DNA from: Dipteris shenzhenensis | Taxonomy: Eukaryota; Polypodiophyta; Polypodiopsida; Gleicheniales | NCBI GenBank assembly: GCA_047967505.1 | Contig: CM106540.1 | DNA: 64,000 bases | Reading direction: 5' to 3' (one strand) | Notes under the pieces: model-generated | Databases searched by the model: none | What the model was told of the DNA's origin: nothing | The model's input: the letters and a program-made list of their open reading frames with translations, nothing else | Program-made: the position numbers and the translations under genes | Shown: positions 53,451 through 64,000 of the stretch, piece by piece | Layout: each line of letters starts with the position of its first letter | Position numbering within the stretch: position 1 is the stretch's first letter

Positions 53451-55139
53451 TTAATTCACAAAAAAAAAAATGCATTTTTTAATTCAAAACATATTCGACA
53501 TCTTATCCTATTTTATCTATACAAATATGTTCTTCATGTAGTAAACTCTTATTGTATAATAAGCACTTATTTGGAAAAATATAAAAAACACATGTTTTTT
53601 ATTAAAAAATTTGTTCAACATTTTACCCTATTTATTTGTATAGAGTTGACTTCTTCTTCTTTTCAAGTGATTCGGTGTTAAGCCTCATGGTTTCCAATAT
53701 GTACTTTGGGTCATCTTCAAATAGTAAAATGTATGACACTTGCAAATTTCTTTGTGTACTCCTTGCATGTTTTCTTCATCACGTGCAATTCTGCATGCTT
53801 CACAAAAATGTTGCCCATCAATGGGATCAAATTTTCATCTTTTAAGAAACCTAGTTTGAGAGAGCATGTACATTTTTTCATCATCATCCTTGTATTTTCT
53901 CTTATAAAGTGCTACTTTATGAACCATGCCAGTCTGTATGAACTCATCAAATGCTCCAGAGTGGTTTGTGTGCTTTTGGAAAGTTGCATCAGGCAACACT
54001 AGGATCATCACTTTGAAGCCTCTTGAATGACATTGGGTGTAAAGTGATGCCATTGGGAGCTTGTTGTTTTGTTTTCCTTGCATCCTTGCTAATTATGTGC
54101 AAAGCACACGTCAAGATTTCTTTGATTGGCAAACAAAGAGGCTCAATTGATATGCATTCTCAGCACAAAATATTGGAGGATATTATCACCAAAGCAAGGG
54201 ACTTATGGGTCGGGTGCAAGAAGCCATAGCTTTCAAAGGGAAAAAGTCCCATTGTAGAGTTCTTGGGAAGATAGACTCAATTTTACAAATGTTGGATAGC
54301 TATGGTGAATGATGTTCAGCCAAGCCCCCATGATTTAAAGAGAGCCATTAGCTGTACAGATTACACATACATTGTGTTTCATGATGAGCAAATCTTCCAA
54401 TTTATTGTGGATGTATGCATTCCATATGAGTTTGGTAAGCTATCATATGAGTCACCTCAACATGAGGTAGGTGAGAGGAAAAAGCCATAAAAACAAGGTC
54501 TATTATCTGATGGAGGCTCTTGAGATACAAAATGATAAGATAGTAAATGTTCTCTGCTAGAATTATCAAGTGGTGAATTCTCCTTTGAAAAGAAGAATGA
54601 GCAAGGGAAATTCCAAGAAATAGTCAACCAAGTAGTGAAGCTAGAAGCAGTGTATGAGGTATTAATGCTCTGATTGCATTCAAATGAAGGGTGGGTGGAC
54701 TTCTATTATAAATTGAAAATACAAAAGCATGTAGGCTAGGCAAAATGATTAAGAAGAAGTGGCCATGAAGTGGATGAATCTTGGGACATTGATGTAGCAC
54801 CAACAAAGGATTTATGGGCAAAGATTCATGTTTACATGGAGTTGATATATGGAGAGGTAAAGTTGAATGTCTTGAAAAACATAATGCAACTTGAAGCCCA
54901 CCACCAAAATTTCAAATGAACGGATAGTGATTCTTGGGAGAACTCATGTATATTATTTTTTTATGACCTACAAGACCTATAGGGGTTGTTGACCTTATAC
55001 AAGTTGTGATACAAGATCCTATGGCATGGTAGAAAAGAGCAACATTGGTCTTGTTTATCATAGAAGCAAAACGGGATGCATTGCATTGTTTGTTGATTTG
55101 GCATCTACATTCAAGGGATTTATTGGAAAAATGTTTCAT
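53451..55139. other. No recognised gene
   Basis: AT-rich, with poly-A runs at 53460 and ctt runs at 53650. Plus-strand frames at 54023-54229 and 54302-54490 are protein-like but short, and I cannot assign them. Confidence 0.35.
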
Positions 55140-55317
55140 GGTGTGGTGTTCGATAGTGGAAGTGAGAGAGGGAGAGAGAGAGAGGAGTGCACATGATATA
55201 GCTACATGTATACTAATAGTATTGACAATGAACATGAAGATATACATGTGAACCCCTTAGGGTTAGGGTTTGCCCCTATGCCCTATGTGGATAGTGCAAT
55301 TTACACTATCTTTAACA
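55140..55317 (-). repeat. Possible short LTR (minus strand)
   Basis: Read on the minus strand, a purine tract aatttaagaggggg (55331-55318) is followed by tgttaaagatag and, about 178 bp later, by a possible end gaacacca. CT-rich sequence lies in its last third as in the 170-bp copia LTR. No second copy is in the window, so this rests only on the purine tract and TG...CA ends. Confidence 0.35.
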
Positions 55318-55330
55318 CCCCCTCTTAAAT

Positions 55331-56165
55331 TGCACTAGGTAAGTAGAGGGTGCATGTACAAGAACTTTTTGTAAATTTCCTTTGGGGCATATGCTAGCAT
55401 CCAAAACTAAAAAGAAATCAAAGTAGTATGTGTGTATGTGAGCATAGTGACTATGTAGCGGAAGCATGTACAATGAGTACAACATATGTGATCCTGTGCA
55501 TATCATGGATTCCCCCCTCTTAAGTTGTGGGTCATCCTTCACCTTTGGGAATAAAACCCAGAAGATAGGCTAAAAGGAAGAGGAAGGAAATATGCAGAAA
55601 GTCAAGTCCACCTAGATCAAAGATTGGTCGATCAAAAGATGACTGCATGGATGAGTGTGTGCTGAACATGTCATAAGTCACCATGGACTATGCAGCTGCT
55701 TTGTAGAAAAGGCATCCGGATGTGAGGCCAACCAATGTAGCTATGGCGATGTGATCTGGTAGGTTGTGACATATGAGGCTGTCACCAACCTTAAAGAACT
55801 GACAGCGATAGTGAAGGTATGCTGCAGTAGAGCTATAATCTCTGTCAAATGATGTAGGGTCGAAGAAGACCGCATAGTCGATGTGGATAGAGTGATCTAG
55901 GGGCTGAAAATCTAGGGCCAAAGGTGCAAGTATGATACACTGCTCTACTGAAGAAGAGACCCGTAAAACTAACAAATGTAGCATCTGTCATAGGCTTGTT
56001 GAGAGAAGGAGCTGACAATATAAAGGCCTAGAATCATGGAATACAACTGAGAATGCATAAGATGTTCCTGAGGCAAATGATGTGCCAAATGCTAATGAAG
56101 GGACTAATCCATAATTGTGTATCCAACCACTGCTCTACATCAAGTATGGACTGTATACTACAACC
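55331..56165. other. No recognised gene; left target flank of the 56-kb copia element
   Basis: A minus-strand frame at 55984-55688 is open for 98 codons without a known motif. If the LTR at 55140-55317 is real, this is the 3' internal part of that element, split by the copia insertion. Confidence 0.3.
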
Positions 56166-56170
56166 ATAAG

Positions 56171-56340
56171 TGTGGGGGTTAAAGATCAGTGTGCCTTTAC
56201 CCCGGTTATGTACAATACTCAAACACATATATAAATGAATGAAAAAGAAGATTAGGGTGTTTTGCACCCACCAAAAACTTGTGTGGCTATCTGTTTCTCT
56301 CTCTCCCTCTCCCGTTCTGCTTCCGTTGAGAGCACTCTCA
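56171..56340 (+). repeat. 5' LTR, 170 bp
   Basis: tgtgggggttaaag to gagagcactctca. Differences from the 3' LTR are mostly transitions. Confidence 0.95.
56228..56235 (+). promoter_or_regulatory. TATA box in the 5' LTR
   Basis: tatataaa in the middle of the LTR, conserved in all three copies here (61858 and 45743). Confidence 0.6.
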
Positions 56341-57680
56341 ACTGGTATTTGAATCTAGCTCAGCAGCTCTGTGGGAGGAAGGAGAAGCTTTGTGGGAAGC
56401 CTTGTAGGTAATTTTACTTGCATTCAAGTGCACAAAGACATTGAAAGAACCTTTGGAAAAGTCACTTTGGTTTTGCGAAGTGGTTTTGAGAGCCTGTTAA
56501 GTGTTTTCAAAGAAAATGTCATTTTTTTAAGCTTTTCCCTGTTCCGTTCGACGACAGAGACTCCATATTGACTTATAGAGGCAACCATTGCCTGCTTTTG
56601 GTGTCCATTTCACTTCAAGAGCTTGGAAACACCTTCATTCTTGAATTTGGAATCATTTCGTTGGATTTTTGGCTCACTGTGTCAGTTTCAACGTTTTTCT
56701 GCTCGGGTGTTGGAACTCAAGTTTGGAGTAACCATTTGCAGATCTGTTAGTTCCGGTGGACTCAGGAGGTCCTAAAACTTCTATGTTGCTCATCATTTGC
56801 ACTCCGATGGAGTTTACAAACAATTGAGTTTCCAATAACATTTTTTAGTCCGTGTATTGGACCCAGTGATTGGGACCACGGTTTCCAAGATCATCTGTCC
56901 TATTGCGTTCTGGATGCCTAGAAACCCCTACTTGTCAATTCTTGCACGATTTAGTGGAGTATTTTCAAAGTTATAGATCTCTGTGTATTTGATTTTGTCT
57001 CTCGGTTTCTCATTCATCGGTTGGGATTTTGGAGTTCTAGCAGAAGAGAGATATTTGCAGATTGTCTTGCTAAGTCCGATTATGCAATGGGGCCCATGTT
57101 TTGAGGCATCTCAGGTTCTATTTTCAGTAGCGGTCATTGCTGTGGGACCATGATTTCTTGAGCATACCTTATGCAGATCACTCTAGTTGCAGTTTGAGCC
57201 ATGTACACTCATTCATGGTGTGCATTGGGTTACAGTGGATGATTTATAGGCCATTTGGATGCATTGATAGGCCCAGATTACCTTGTGGGATGCTATTTTT
57301 TATGGACGCTTTGCACATGGATGCTATTTTATGCTGAAAGATAGCCATTTGACACATTGCAGGTGATGCACTGATAGTCTTATGCTCTCTTGGATGAGAT
57401 ATTGTTGATGCATATGCCCATGGACGGTGTTTATGCTTGAGCCATTTGGCACTTATTGGCATTTTGGATTGCCATTGCAGTTAACACTTTCTTTTGGGCC
57501 AGATTTGCTCATATGGATGCATAGTACATGCACATGAGTCAGCTGTATCTTTTGATGCTTTGAGCTTTGAGTTTTGGTGATATTTCACTCTATTGTGGCA
57601 TACACATTTGGGTGCACCTGGTATTTGGTGTGATTCTCTCTTGCAAGCACTAGCATTTGGGATTTTGCTTTATTTGCATC
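56341..57680 (+). other. Long leader of the 56-kb copia element
   Basis: 1.34 kb between the LTR end and the gag ATG, long for a copia element. A primer site is only partly recognisable: tggtatttgaatc at 56343, against tggtatcagagc elsewhere. No coding domain was found; frames at 56371-56571, 56568-56750 and 57137-57337 are short. Confidence 0.6.
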
Positions 57681-58560
57681 ATGGCATCCTCTTCCATGTC
57701 TGAAAAGGAGTTTTTCAGCATTAAAAAGTTTGATGGGACAAACTCTTCTTTGTGGAAAGAACAGATAAGGGATGTCCTTATTCAAAAGTAGACAAAACCC
57801 TTGCAAGGGATTGTAGCTAAGCTTGCAGCTATGTCCACAGATGAATGGAATGAGTTGGATGCATTGGCAAAGTCTACCATTAGATTTCATCTTGGGGAGA
57901 TAGTTTATTTCACAATAGTCACTGAAAAGGCTATGGAAGCTTTATGGAAAAAGCTGTGTTCTACATCTGAAAAAGAGACTGCCTCAAACAAAGTCTATCT
58001 CATAAAGAGATTGTTTGAGCTGCACATGAAAGAGGAGTATCCATAGCTTTGCACTTGAATGAATTTAATATCATTTTTAATTAGCTTCAAGCTCAAAAGT
58101 CGAATTTCAATGCGGAAATGAGGGCAATATTTCTCTTATGCTCATTACCATCCTCATGGGATACTTTCCGTACTACTATCAGTAACTCTGCACCTGGTGG
58201 ACTATTGAACTTTGATGATGTGGTTGGTAGCTTGTTGGCCGAGGAGATTAGATGGAAGTCAATGGAAGGCAACAAGCAGGATGCAGCCTTAAATGTACAA
58301 AGGGGTAGATCACAATCCAGGGTGAAGTTTCAAGAAAGAGGGAAGTCCCATAGCAAGTCCAGGGCACAGAACATTGAGTGTCACTATTGTGGCAAGAAGG
58401 GCCACATGAAAAAGGATTGCTACAAGCTTAAAAGAGAGCAAAAGGATAAGAAAAAGAATGCAAATTGGGGTGCAAATCAGAAGGAAGAGAGTCCAAGGGA
58501 GAACAAAGGAAAAGTGAAGATCAAGGAGATCAATGCAATCACACATGATAGTGACAATGA
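57681..58560 (+). pseudogene. Copia Gag with zinc knuckle, broken
   Basis: ATG 57681 opens Met-Ala-Ser-Ser-Ser-Met-Ser-Glu-Lys-Glu-Phe, then Phe-Asp-Gly-Thr-Asn and a Trp. TAG at 57789-57791. The frame continues through Met-Ser-Thr-Asp-Glu-Trp, shifts near 58037, and has a TAG at 58082-58084 in Phe-Asn-stop-Leu-Gln, where Gln is expected. The last part has Leu-Leu-Ala-Glu-Glu-Ile-Arg and an intact knuckle, Cys-His-Tyr-Cys-Gly-Lys-Lys-Gly-His-Met-Lys-Lys-Asp-Cys, near 58379-58420. Confidence 0.92.
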
Positions 58561-60085
58561 CATTCTCTTCATGTCTAGTTTATCTGTAGAGTTGCTTACC
58601 ACTTCAAATGATGCATATTCCATGGATTGGATTTTGGATTCTAGTGCTTTATTCCATGTTACTCCCTATAGGGAATGGTTCTCCACTTATGATAGTGGAA
58701 AGATAGGTTGTGTGCATCTTCGAAATGACTATGCGCATGACATAGTGGGAGTAGGTGACATAAAGTTTTCTTTTGCAAATGGGTCTGCATTTATTTTGAA
58801 AAATGTGAGACATGTGCCTAAGCTGACCAAGAGTCTCATTTCAATGGGTCAGCTAGATGATGCTGGTTTTCAGACCATCTTTGGTTTTGGGAGTTGGAAA
58901 ATTAAGAAGGGCTCTATGCTTTTGGCCAAGGGTGCCAAGCGTGGGACTTTGTTTCCCTTACATGTATCAAGGGTGTTTGATCATGTTGTTGCAATAACCG
59001 AGCAGCCAAGCACTTATTTATGGCATTGTCGATTGGGCCATATGAGCCAAAATGGGATAAAACTCTTATGCCGTTTGGGTTATGTATCGCATTTAAGTTT
59101 CTCTTATTTTGAATTTTGTGAGCACTATCTCTATGGGAAGCAGACTAAATCAGCCCATAAAAGAAGGTGCAAGAAAGGGTTTGAAAAGCTTGATTTGGTG
59201 CATTCAGACGTATGTGGTCCCGTGCCTACATGGTCATTAGGCGGGGCTGAATACTATGTGACATTCATTGATGATGCAACTAGGAAAGTGTGGGCTTATG
59301 CTATAGCTCGGAAGAGTGATGTGTTCCAGGTATTTCAAAAATGGCTGGTCTTGGTTGAGAATCAATCAGGTAGAACGCTTAAATGCCTACGGACAGGACA
59401 ATGGTGGAGAGTATCTCTCTCATGACTTTCAGGATTTCTGTGATACACATGGGATTAAGAGGGAGCTCACATCTCCTCATACTCTAGAGCAAAATCCAGC
59501 TGCAGAAAAGATGAACCGTACCATTCAAGAAAGGTTGCAATGCATGCTTTCCAATGCAAGTCTTTCTGGTGGTTTTTGGGCTGAGGCAATGAAGTCTGCA
59601 GTGCATGTGATCAATAGATCACCTAGTAAGAGTTTGGATGGTGGTATTCCTAAAGAGACATGGAGTGGCAAGAAGCCCTCTTACTCTTCTTTGCGTATAT
59701 TTAGGTGTGAGGCATGTGCACATGTGCCAAAAGAGCTTTGAAAGAAGCTAGATACTAAGTCTAGGAAATGCATCTTTCTGGGTTATGGTGAAAGTGGAGA
59801 GATGGGCTATCATCTCTGGGATCCAGAAGCAAAGAAGATCATACGCAGCCATGATGTAGCCTTCAATGAGAAGAAGATGCATAAGGCACCCATGAGGGAT
59901 GTGGAAATGAGGAGAATCACTTTCTAGGACGTGAATCCACCTGTATATGTTGATAGACAACAAGCTGTCCATGCAACAAATGTGCAAGAAATGGTACCAC
60001 CAAGTACTCCCACAGGTATGCAATCAAAGGTAGATGATGGATCATCTATTGGTGGAAATGATGAGCCAAATGTGGCTGATATGGA
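58561..60085 (+). pseudogene. Copia protease and integrase, broken
   Basis: Protease: Trp-Ile-Leu-Asp-Ser-Ser-Ala-Leu-Phe-His-Val, where the usual Gly after Asp-Ser is Ser. Pre-integrase: Leu-Trp-His-Cys-Arg-Leu-Gly-His. Core: His-Ser-Asp-Val-Cys-Gly-Pro, then a frameshift near 59393 just before Asp-Asn-Gly-Gly-Glu-Tyr, then a Glu helix near Gln-Asn-Pro-Ala-Ala-Glu-Lys-Met-Asn-Arg, where Gly of Asn-Gly is Pro. TGA at 59739-59741 replaces a residue before Lys-Lys-Leu-Asp. TAG at 59925-59927. Confidence 0.92.
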
Positions 60086-61704
60086 GGTGGGACAGCAAGC
60101 TGAAATGCCCTTGAGAAGATCATCTAGAGTGTCTAGACTGCATGATAGGTTTGTTCCAACGGTAGACTATGTGATGCTTACTGATTGTGGGGAGACTTCT
60201 TGCTATAGAGAGGCTATGATGCATGAGGATCAATGCAAGTGGGAGTATGCTATGCAATCAGAGATGAGTTCACTTATGAAAAATAAGACTTGGGACTTGG
60301 TTTCTTTGCCACATGGAAAGAAAGCATTGCCATGTAAATGGGTCTACAAGATGAAGGTCATAGGTGATGATGTGCCTAGGTACAAGGCCCATTTGGTCGC
60401 TAAAGGTCTAAGCAAGAGAAGGGTGTGGACTTTGATGAGATATTCTCTCTGGTGTGAAGATGACCACACTTAGATGCATGCTTGGCCTAGTGGCATCACA
60501 GGATATGGAGCTTATGTAGATGGATGTCAAGATAGCTTTCTTGCATGGGGATTTGCATGAGGAAATTTACATGGTGCAACCGGAAGGCTTTGAAGAAAAG
60601 GGCAAAGAGCATTTAGTTTGCAAGCTGAAGAAGAGTCTCTATGGTCTTAAGCAAGCGCCTAGAGAATGGTATCAAAAGTTTGATGCTTTCATTTGGTCCC
60701 AGGGTTTTGAAGGAGTGAAATTGATCACTGCCTCTACACTAAAAGGGCTAAGGATAATAGCCTGATACTCCTAGCACTATATGTGGATGATATGCTATTG
60801 GCTAGTAAGAATACTTATGAGCTAGATGCATTAAAGGCCAAGTAGCATGAGGCCTTTGATATGAAGGATTTGGGACTTGCAGGTCATATTCTTGGTATGT
60901 GCTTCATGCGTGATCAGAGTAGGAAACTCCTTTGGCTTTCACAAAAGGAGTATTCTACAAAAGTATTATAGCATTTCAATATGGAGGGGGGGAAGGTAGT
61001 GAGTACTCCATTGCCTCCATATGTGAAACTAAGTCATACAGATAGCAAATCAGATGAGGAGAGGGCCATGATGGCCAAGGTTCCTTATGCATCAGTGGTT
61101 GGGAGTCTTATGTACGCTATGATAGCTACTAGACCAGACATTGCATTTGCAATGGGAGTTGTTAGTCGGTATATGGCTAATCCAGGAAAGAGGCATTGGG
61201 AGGCAGTTAAACGCATCATGAGAAACATGAAGGGTACCAAAGAGATGTGCATTTGCTTTGGTAGAGGAGACATGCGTGTACTTGGGTACACAGATTCAGA
61301 CTATGCAAGGCATGTGGATAGTAGGAGATCCACTTCTGGTTATGTGTTCACCTTTACAAGTGGTGCAGTGTCGTGGATGTCTTGCACACAAAAGTGTGTT
61401 TCTTTGTCTACCACAAAGGCTGAGTATATTGCAGCCACAGAGGGTTACAAGGAGGCTATATGGCTTGATCGACTAGTGGGAGATTTGGGGATTCATACAG
61501 GTGTACCGACATTGCATAGTGATTCCATGAGTGCTATTCAGCTGTGCTATTCAGCTAGCACAAAATCCGGTCTTTCATGCAAAGACCAAACACATTGAGG
61601 TCAGGTACCATTTCATCAGGGAGGTACTTGAGGACAAGTGCATAGAGCTTGTCAAGGTTTATACAGATGATAACCCTGCAGATGATGAGGAAGAGTCTAC
61701 CTAG
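60086..61704 (+). pseudogene. Copia reverse transcriptase and RNase H, broken
   Basis: RT start Cys-Lys-Trp-Val-Tyr-Lys-Met-Lys near 60335, a shift near 60420, then TAG at 60517-60519 exactly where Gln of Gln-Met-Asp-Val-Lys is invariant. Leu-Tyr-Gly-Leu-Lys-Gln-Ala-Pro-Arg near 60640, another shift, the catalytic Tyr-Val-Asp-Asp near 60782, TAG at 60843 and at 60969. RNase H: Tyr-Thr-Asp-Ser-Asp-Tyr, Arg-Arg-Ser-Thr-Ser-Gly-Tyr, Thr-Lys-Ala-Glu-Tyr. The final Asn-Pro-Ala-Asp is followed by Asp instead of Met. Stop at 61702-61704. Confidence 0.92.
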
Positions 61705-61788
61705 TCAGCGGTTTAAGTATTGTTTTGCATTGATGAGCATTGGATAGCATGCTCAGTGGTTGTTCTCCCTTAAAGGCACATTGTCCTT

Positions 61789-61800
61789 TAAGTGGGAGGT
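61789..61800 (+). other. Polypurine tract
   Basis: aagtgggaggt directly before the 3' LTR. Confidence 0.75.
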
Positions 61801-61970
61801 TGTGGGGGTTAAAGGTCACTGTGCCTTTACCCCGGTTATGTACAATACTCAAACACATATATAAATGAATGAAAAAGAAGATTAGGGTGTTCTGCACCCA
61901 CCAAAAGCTTGTGTGGCTCTCTATTTCTCTCTCTCCCTCTTCCATTCTGCTTCCATTGAGAGCACTCTCA
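61801..61970 (+). repeat. 3' LTR, 170 bp
   Basis: tgtgggggttaaagg to gagagcactctca, followed by the target duplication ataag. TATA box tatataaa at 61858-61865. Confidence 0.95.
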
Positions 61971-62373
61971 ATAAGTGCATGCTAAAACACTGAGTCTCCC
62001 CAGGTTGCAGTATGGCTGAACCTGATAATGTCTACTTTGTTGGGGCAGGGCCACATTGATGCATAGGTGTCCTCGTGCTGAGGAATGACCTGATGATCGG
62101 AAGAGGTGGTGGTGATAACGGGATCCAAGGGTGGTGCAATGTGGCATGACGGAGCTAATGCTAGAATGTCCTAAAGACTGATCTGCTAATCTATGCTGAA
62201 GAAGGGAACTGATGATCCCAAGGTAAGCCCTACATTAGAGGTGAAAGAATCAATGATGGATGCTGGAATGGAATCACCTAAAGAGCTGAATGCGCTATGG
62301 CATAAGTCTTCACATGCATAAGTGTGATGGTTGTACATCACTAGAATTAGACTGTGCTGATGTACATGAGATT
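61971..62373. other. No recognised gene; right target flank of the 56-kb copia element
   Basis: Unassigned sequence. Isolated cctcgtgctgagga at 62070 resembles the minisatellite unit that begins at 62374. Confidence 0.35.
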
Positions 62374-62493
62374 GCCTTGTGTTGAGGACTTACTGTAAAA
62401 TATGCCTCATGCTGAGGGCTTACTATCGAATGTGCCTCGTGCTGAGGGCTTACCGAGAGGTATGCCTCATGCTAAGCACTTACCAAGGAATGT
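62374..62493 (+). repeat. Minisatellite, 30-bp unit, four copies
   Basis: Exact 30-bp period: units begin at 62374, 62404, 62434 and 62464, each gcct(c/t)(a/g)tg(c/t)t(g/a)ag followed by g(c/a)(g/a)cttac. Copies differ at several positions each. Confidence 0.95.
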
Positions 62494-63276
62494 GCATGAT
62501 CAAAATCCAAGCTAACATCTAAAGCATCTACATCTGATCTATCAAGGCCAATGAGGCTGAAGTCTCTGCAATGTACACTGGTACATGCCCTGTGGCAATA
62601 AATGATCGAATAAGTGTCTCTTTCCACTCGTAGATCTCACATTCGGAGTCATGAGGACTGGTGTCTTCTTGATGTGAATAACTCCATGCTGGAGGTGGTC
62701 TAGTGCTCTATGTAAGAGGCTTACCCAAGTATTGGTGGCGAAAGTGTCTACCCACCATGAGAACATTGTAAATGTGCTGCCACTTGGGAGCTTATGCTAA
62801 ATTGTCAAAACTAAGTCATGTGAGAACTGCAGTGTGCCAAGGATCAAGCTTGTAAAATGAAGATGACAACTGAGTGTCGGGCATAGCCAAGAGGCTGTAC
62901 AAGGCTGACATATATGTGCAAAAACCAATGCCAAAAAATAGTCAACAATGTGTGACTTTACATGGGTGGCATATGTGTGTGCAAGAAGAATGCAACGAAT
63001 CTGAGAAGGAGAACTCTACCAAGTGTCATGCTGAGGTGCTAAAGTGCCAAATGCCAAGAGACTGAGCTGGTGTTAGTGTGTGGATGTGTATCCAATGATA
63101 GATCCAAAGGGACTAACACCACTGGGAACTAATCAAGTGATGTGGCAATGGATGACTTAGCTTGGTGTAGTTGGATCTCCTCCATGGCAGTGCTAGTCTA
63201 CAGCTAGACTACACGTCAATGGGATAAATGCAGCAAATGAATTTTATTTTAATTCATTTTAAGTGCTAACTTGTAG
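62494..63276. other. No recognised gene
   Basis: Short frames only, none matching a family. It ends with tgtag at 63272-63276, which would be the target duplication of the LTR to its right if that is real. Confidence 0.35.
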
Positions 63277-63812
63277 TGTTCTCAGAGAAAGACCAGACAA
63301 GCAACTCTTTCACAAAGAACCACAGGACTGCGAGAATAAACCTACACGGACTTACAAAATCTTGAAGATGACCCTTACAAACTCACAAGAGAACTCCAAA
63401 CTCTAAAATAAACATAAACAAAGCTCCATAGGTCAAAATGATGAACTTTATGAACCAAAACGGAGGTGGAGAAGAGCTCTACAAGAAGAGGTAGAGATGG
63501 AATGGAGATGCTGTTGGTAAACTAAAAGGAAAGAGTAGAGTGAACACAAACTCAGAATACTTGCATATAGAATGAAGAAGAGTGAGGTCCTTATGTAGGC
63601 ACCTCTTACATGCTCACTCTTACATGCTCACTGACATCACTGATGACTTCAGAGCTCCACAATCATCTCCTCAATATGCTCCTAGATTCTCTCAATCATC
63701 CTATGTGGCTTACCACCACCTAACTATGCTTATGGGCACCTAACTGTGCCTCTAGCACTCACACATAGAAACCAAGGTGTGCCTGAGGCATACACCTTGA
63801 GATATCACAACA
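63277..63812 (-). repeat. Probable 3' LTR of an element running off the right edge
   Basis: On the minus strand a purine tract, cttgaggaggggtt (63826-63813), is followed by tgttgtgatatctc. The segment ends 536 bp later at ctctgagaaca, giving matching tgtt...aaca ends. A TATA-like cctacataagga is in the middle near 63590. The internal region would lie beyond 63812, mostly outside the window. The second LTR is not visible. Confidence 0.55.
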
Positions 63813-64000
63813 AACCCCTCCTCAAGGGAATGCCTTAGGCTATGTCAAGGATACAGCTAGCACAAGGTGTCTCATGCCATCTCATGGTGGAGCAGTGGGG
63901 AAGGAAGGGTGCTTTAGAGCTCCCCTACAAGCTGTGAACAGATTGGGATGAGGGGCCATTGATTGTGGAAAGGTATTATCCCCAAAGTCCATTTGATTCG
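63813..64000 (-). other. Probable internal 3' end of the edge element
   Basis: 188 bp on the inner side of the LTR. The purine tract is at 63813-63826. No coding motif can be read in the short stretch visible. Confidence 0.4.

Larger units (their letters stand above)
56171..61970 (+). mobile_element. Ty1/copia element with 170-bp LTRs, full length, defective
   Basis: 5.8 kb with exact 5-bp target duplication ataag (56166-56170 and 61971-61975). LTRs of 170 bp differ at about 9 positions. Order: LTR, long leader, gag, protease, integrase, RT, RNase H, purine tract, LTR. At least seven stops and several frameshifts. Residues around the catalytic box (Tyr-Val-Asp-Asp-Met-Leu-Leu-Ala) suggest a Tork/TNT1-like lineage, which is inference. 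A third LTR copy is at 45637-45807. Confidence 0.97.

Noticed and set aside
1-64000. CRISPR array, bacterial operon, rRNA or organelle insertion
   Set aside because: No regularly spaced identical repeats with unique spacers, no bacterial gene clusters with ribosome sites, and no recognisable rRNA or plastid/mitochondrial gene sequence. Sequence content is plant nuclear transposons.
1-64000. tRNA genes
   Set aside because: The tggtatcagagc words at 4644 and 40382 are primer sites complementary to tRNA 3' ends; no A-box/B-box pair with a cloverleaf was seen around them.

Overview
This window is intergenic DNA from a large, repeat-rich plant nuclear genome. The evidence is plant-type Ty1/copia elements, a chromodomain Ty3/gypsy element, plant L1-type LINEs, a hAT (DUF659) transposase remnant, initiator-Met-tRNA primer sites, and no bacterial or organellar gene order. 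The density of old, nested, decayed LTR elements with little host coding sequence suggests a gymnosperm or similar giant genome. That lineage is inference; no diagnostic host gene was recognised.

Layout. 1-4 kb: a hAT transposase remnant and an old copia remnant. 4.04-6.48 kb: a compact LTR element that carries only gag, inserted into that older copia, which resumes at 6.76-7.29 kb. 8.65-9.36 kb: a degenerate TAGC-rich repeat field. 9.9-15.5 kb, minus strand: a series of short open segments with good splice sites, possibly an unidentified host gene or gene fragment, with LINE debris in its introns (12.07-14.22 kb). 16.49-23.41 kb: a complete but dead chromodomain gypsy element on the minus strand with a perfect 5-bp target duplication, inside an older gypsy integrase remnant. 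24-29.4 kb: LINE 3' ends, a minus-strand LINE without its reverse transcriptase core, and a copia gag fragment fused to it. 31.8-35.5 kb: tandem duplications, a copia polymerase remnant and three adjacent simple or minisatellite arrays. 35.5-38.8 kb, minus: an RNase H-like segment followed by a long coiled-coil reading frame of unknown function. 40.03-45.61 kb: a young copia element (353-bp LTRs with 4 differences, TSD gatcc) inserted just inside another copia element whose 171-bp LTR is at 45.64-45.81 kb. 46-47.4 kb: a second coiled-coil reading frame. 47.4-55.3 kb: mostly unrecognised sequence plus a copia RT/RNase H remnant. 56.17-61.97 kb: a full-length copia element with 170-bp LTRs and TSD ataag. 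62-64 kb: a 30-bp x 4 minisatellite and a probable LTR of an element running off the right edge.

No element here looks autonomous. Every pol gene is broken by stops or frameshifts, and many stops are TAG where the family has a conserved Gln or Trp, as expected from deamination of methylated cytosine. The most unusual items are the gag-only LTR element, the RNase H plus coiled-coil frame at 35.5-38.8 kb, the four LINE 3' ends with a shared hairpin and TTTC tail, and the unassigned spliced segments at 9.9-15.5 kb.
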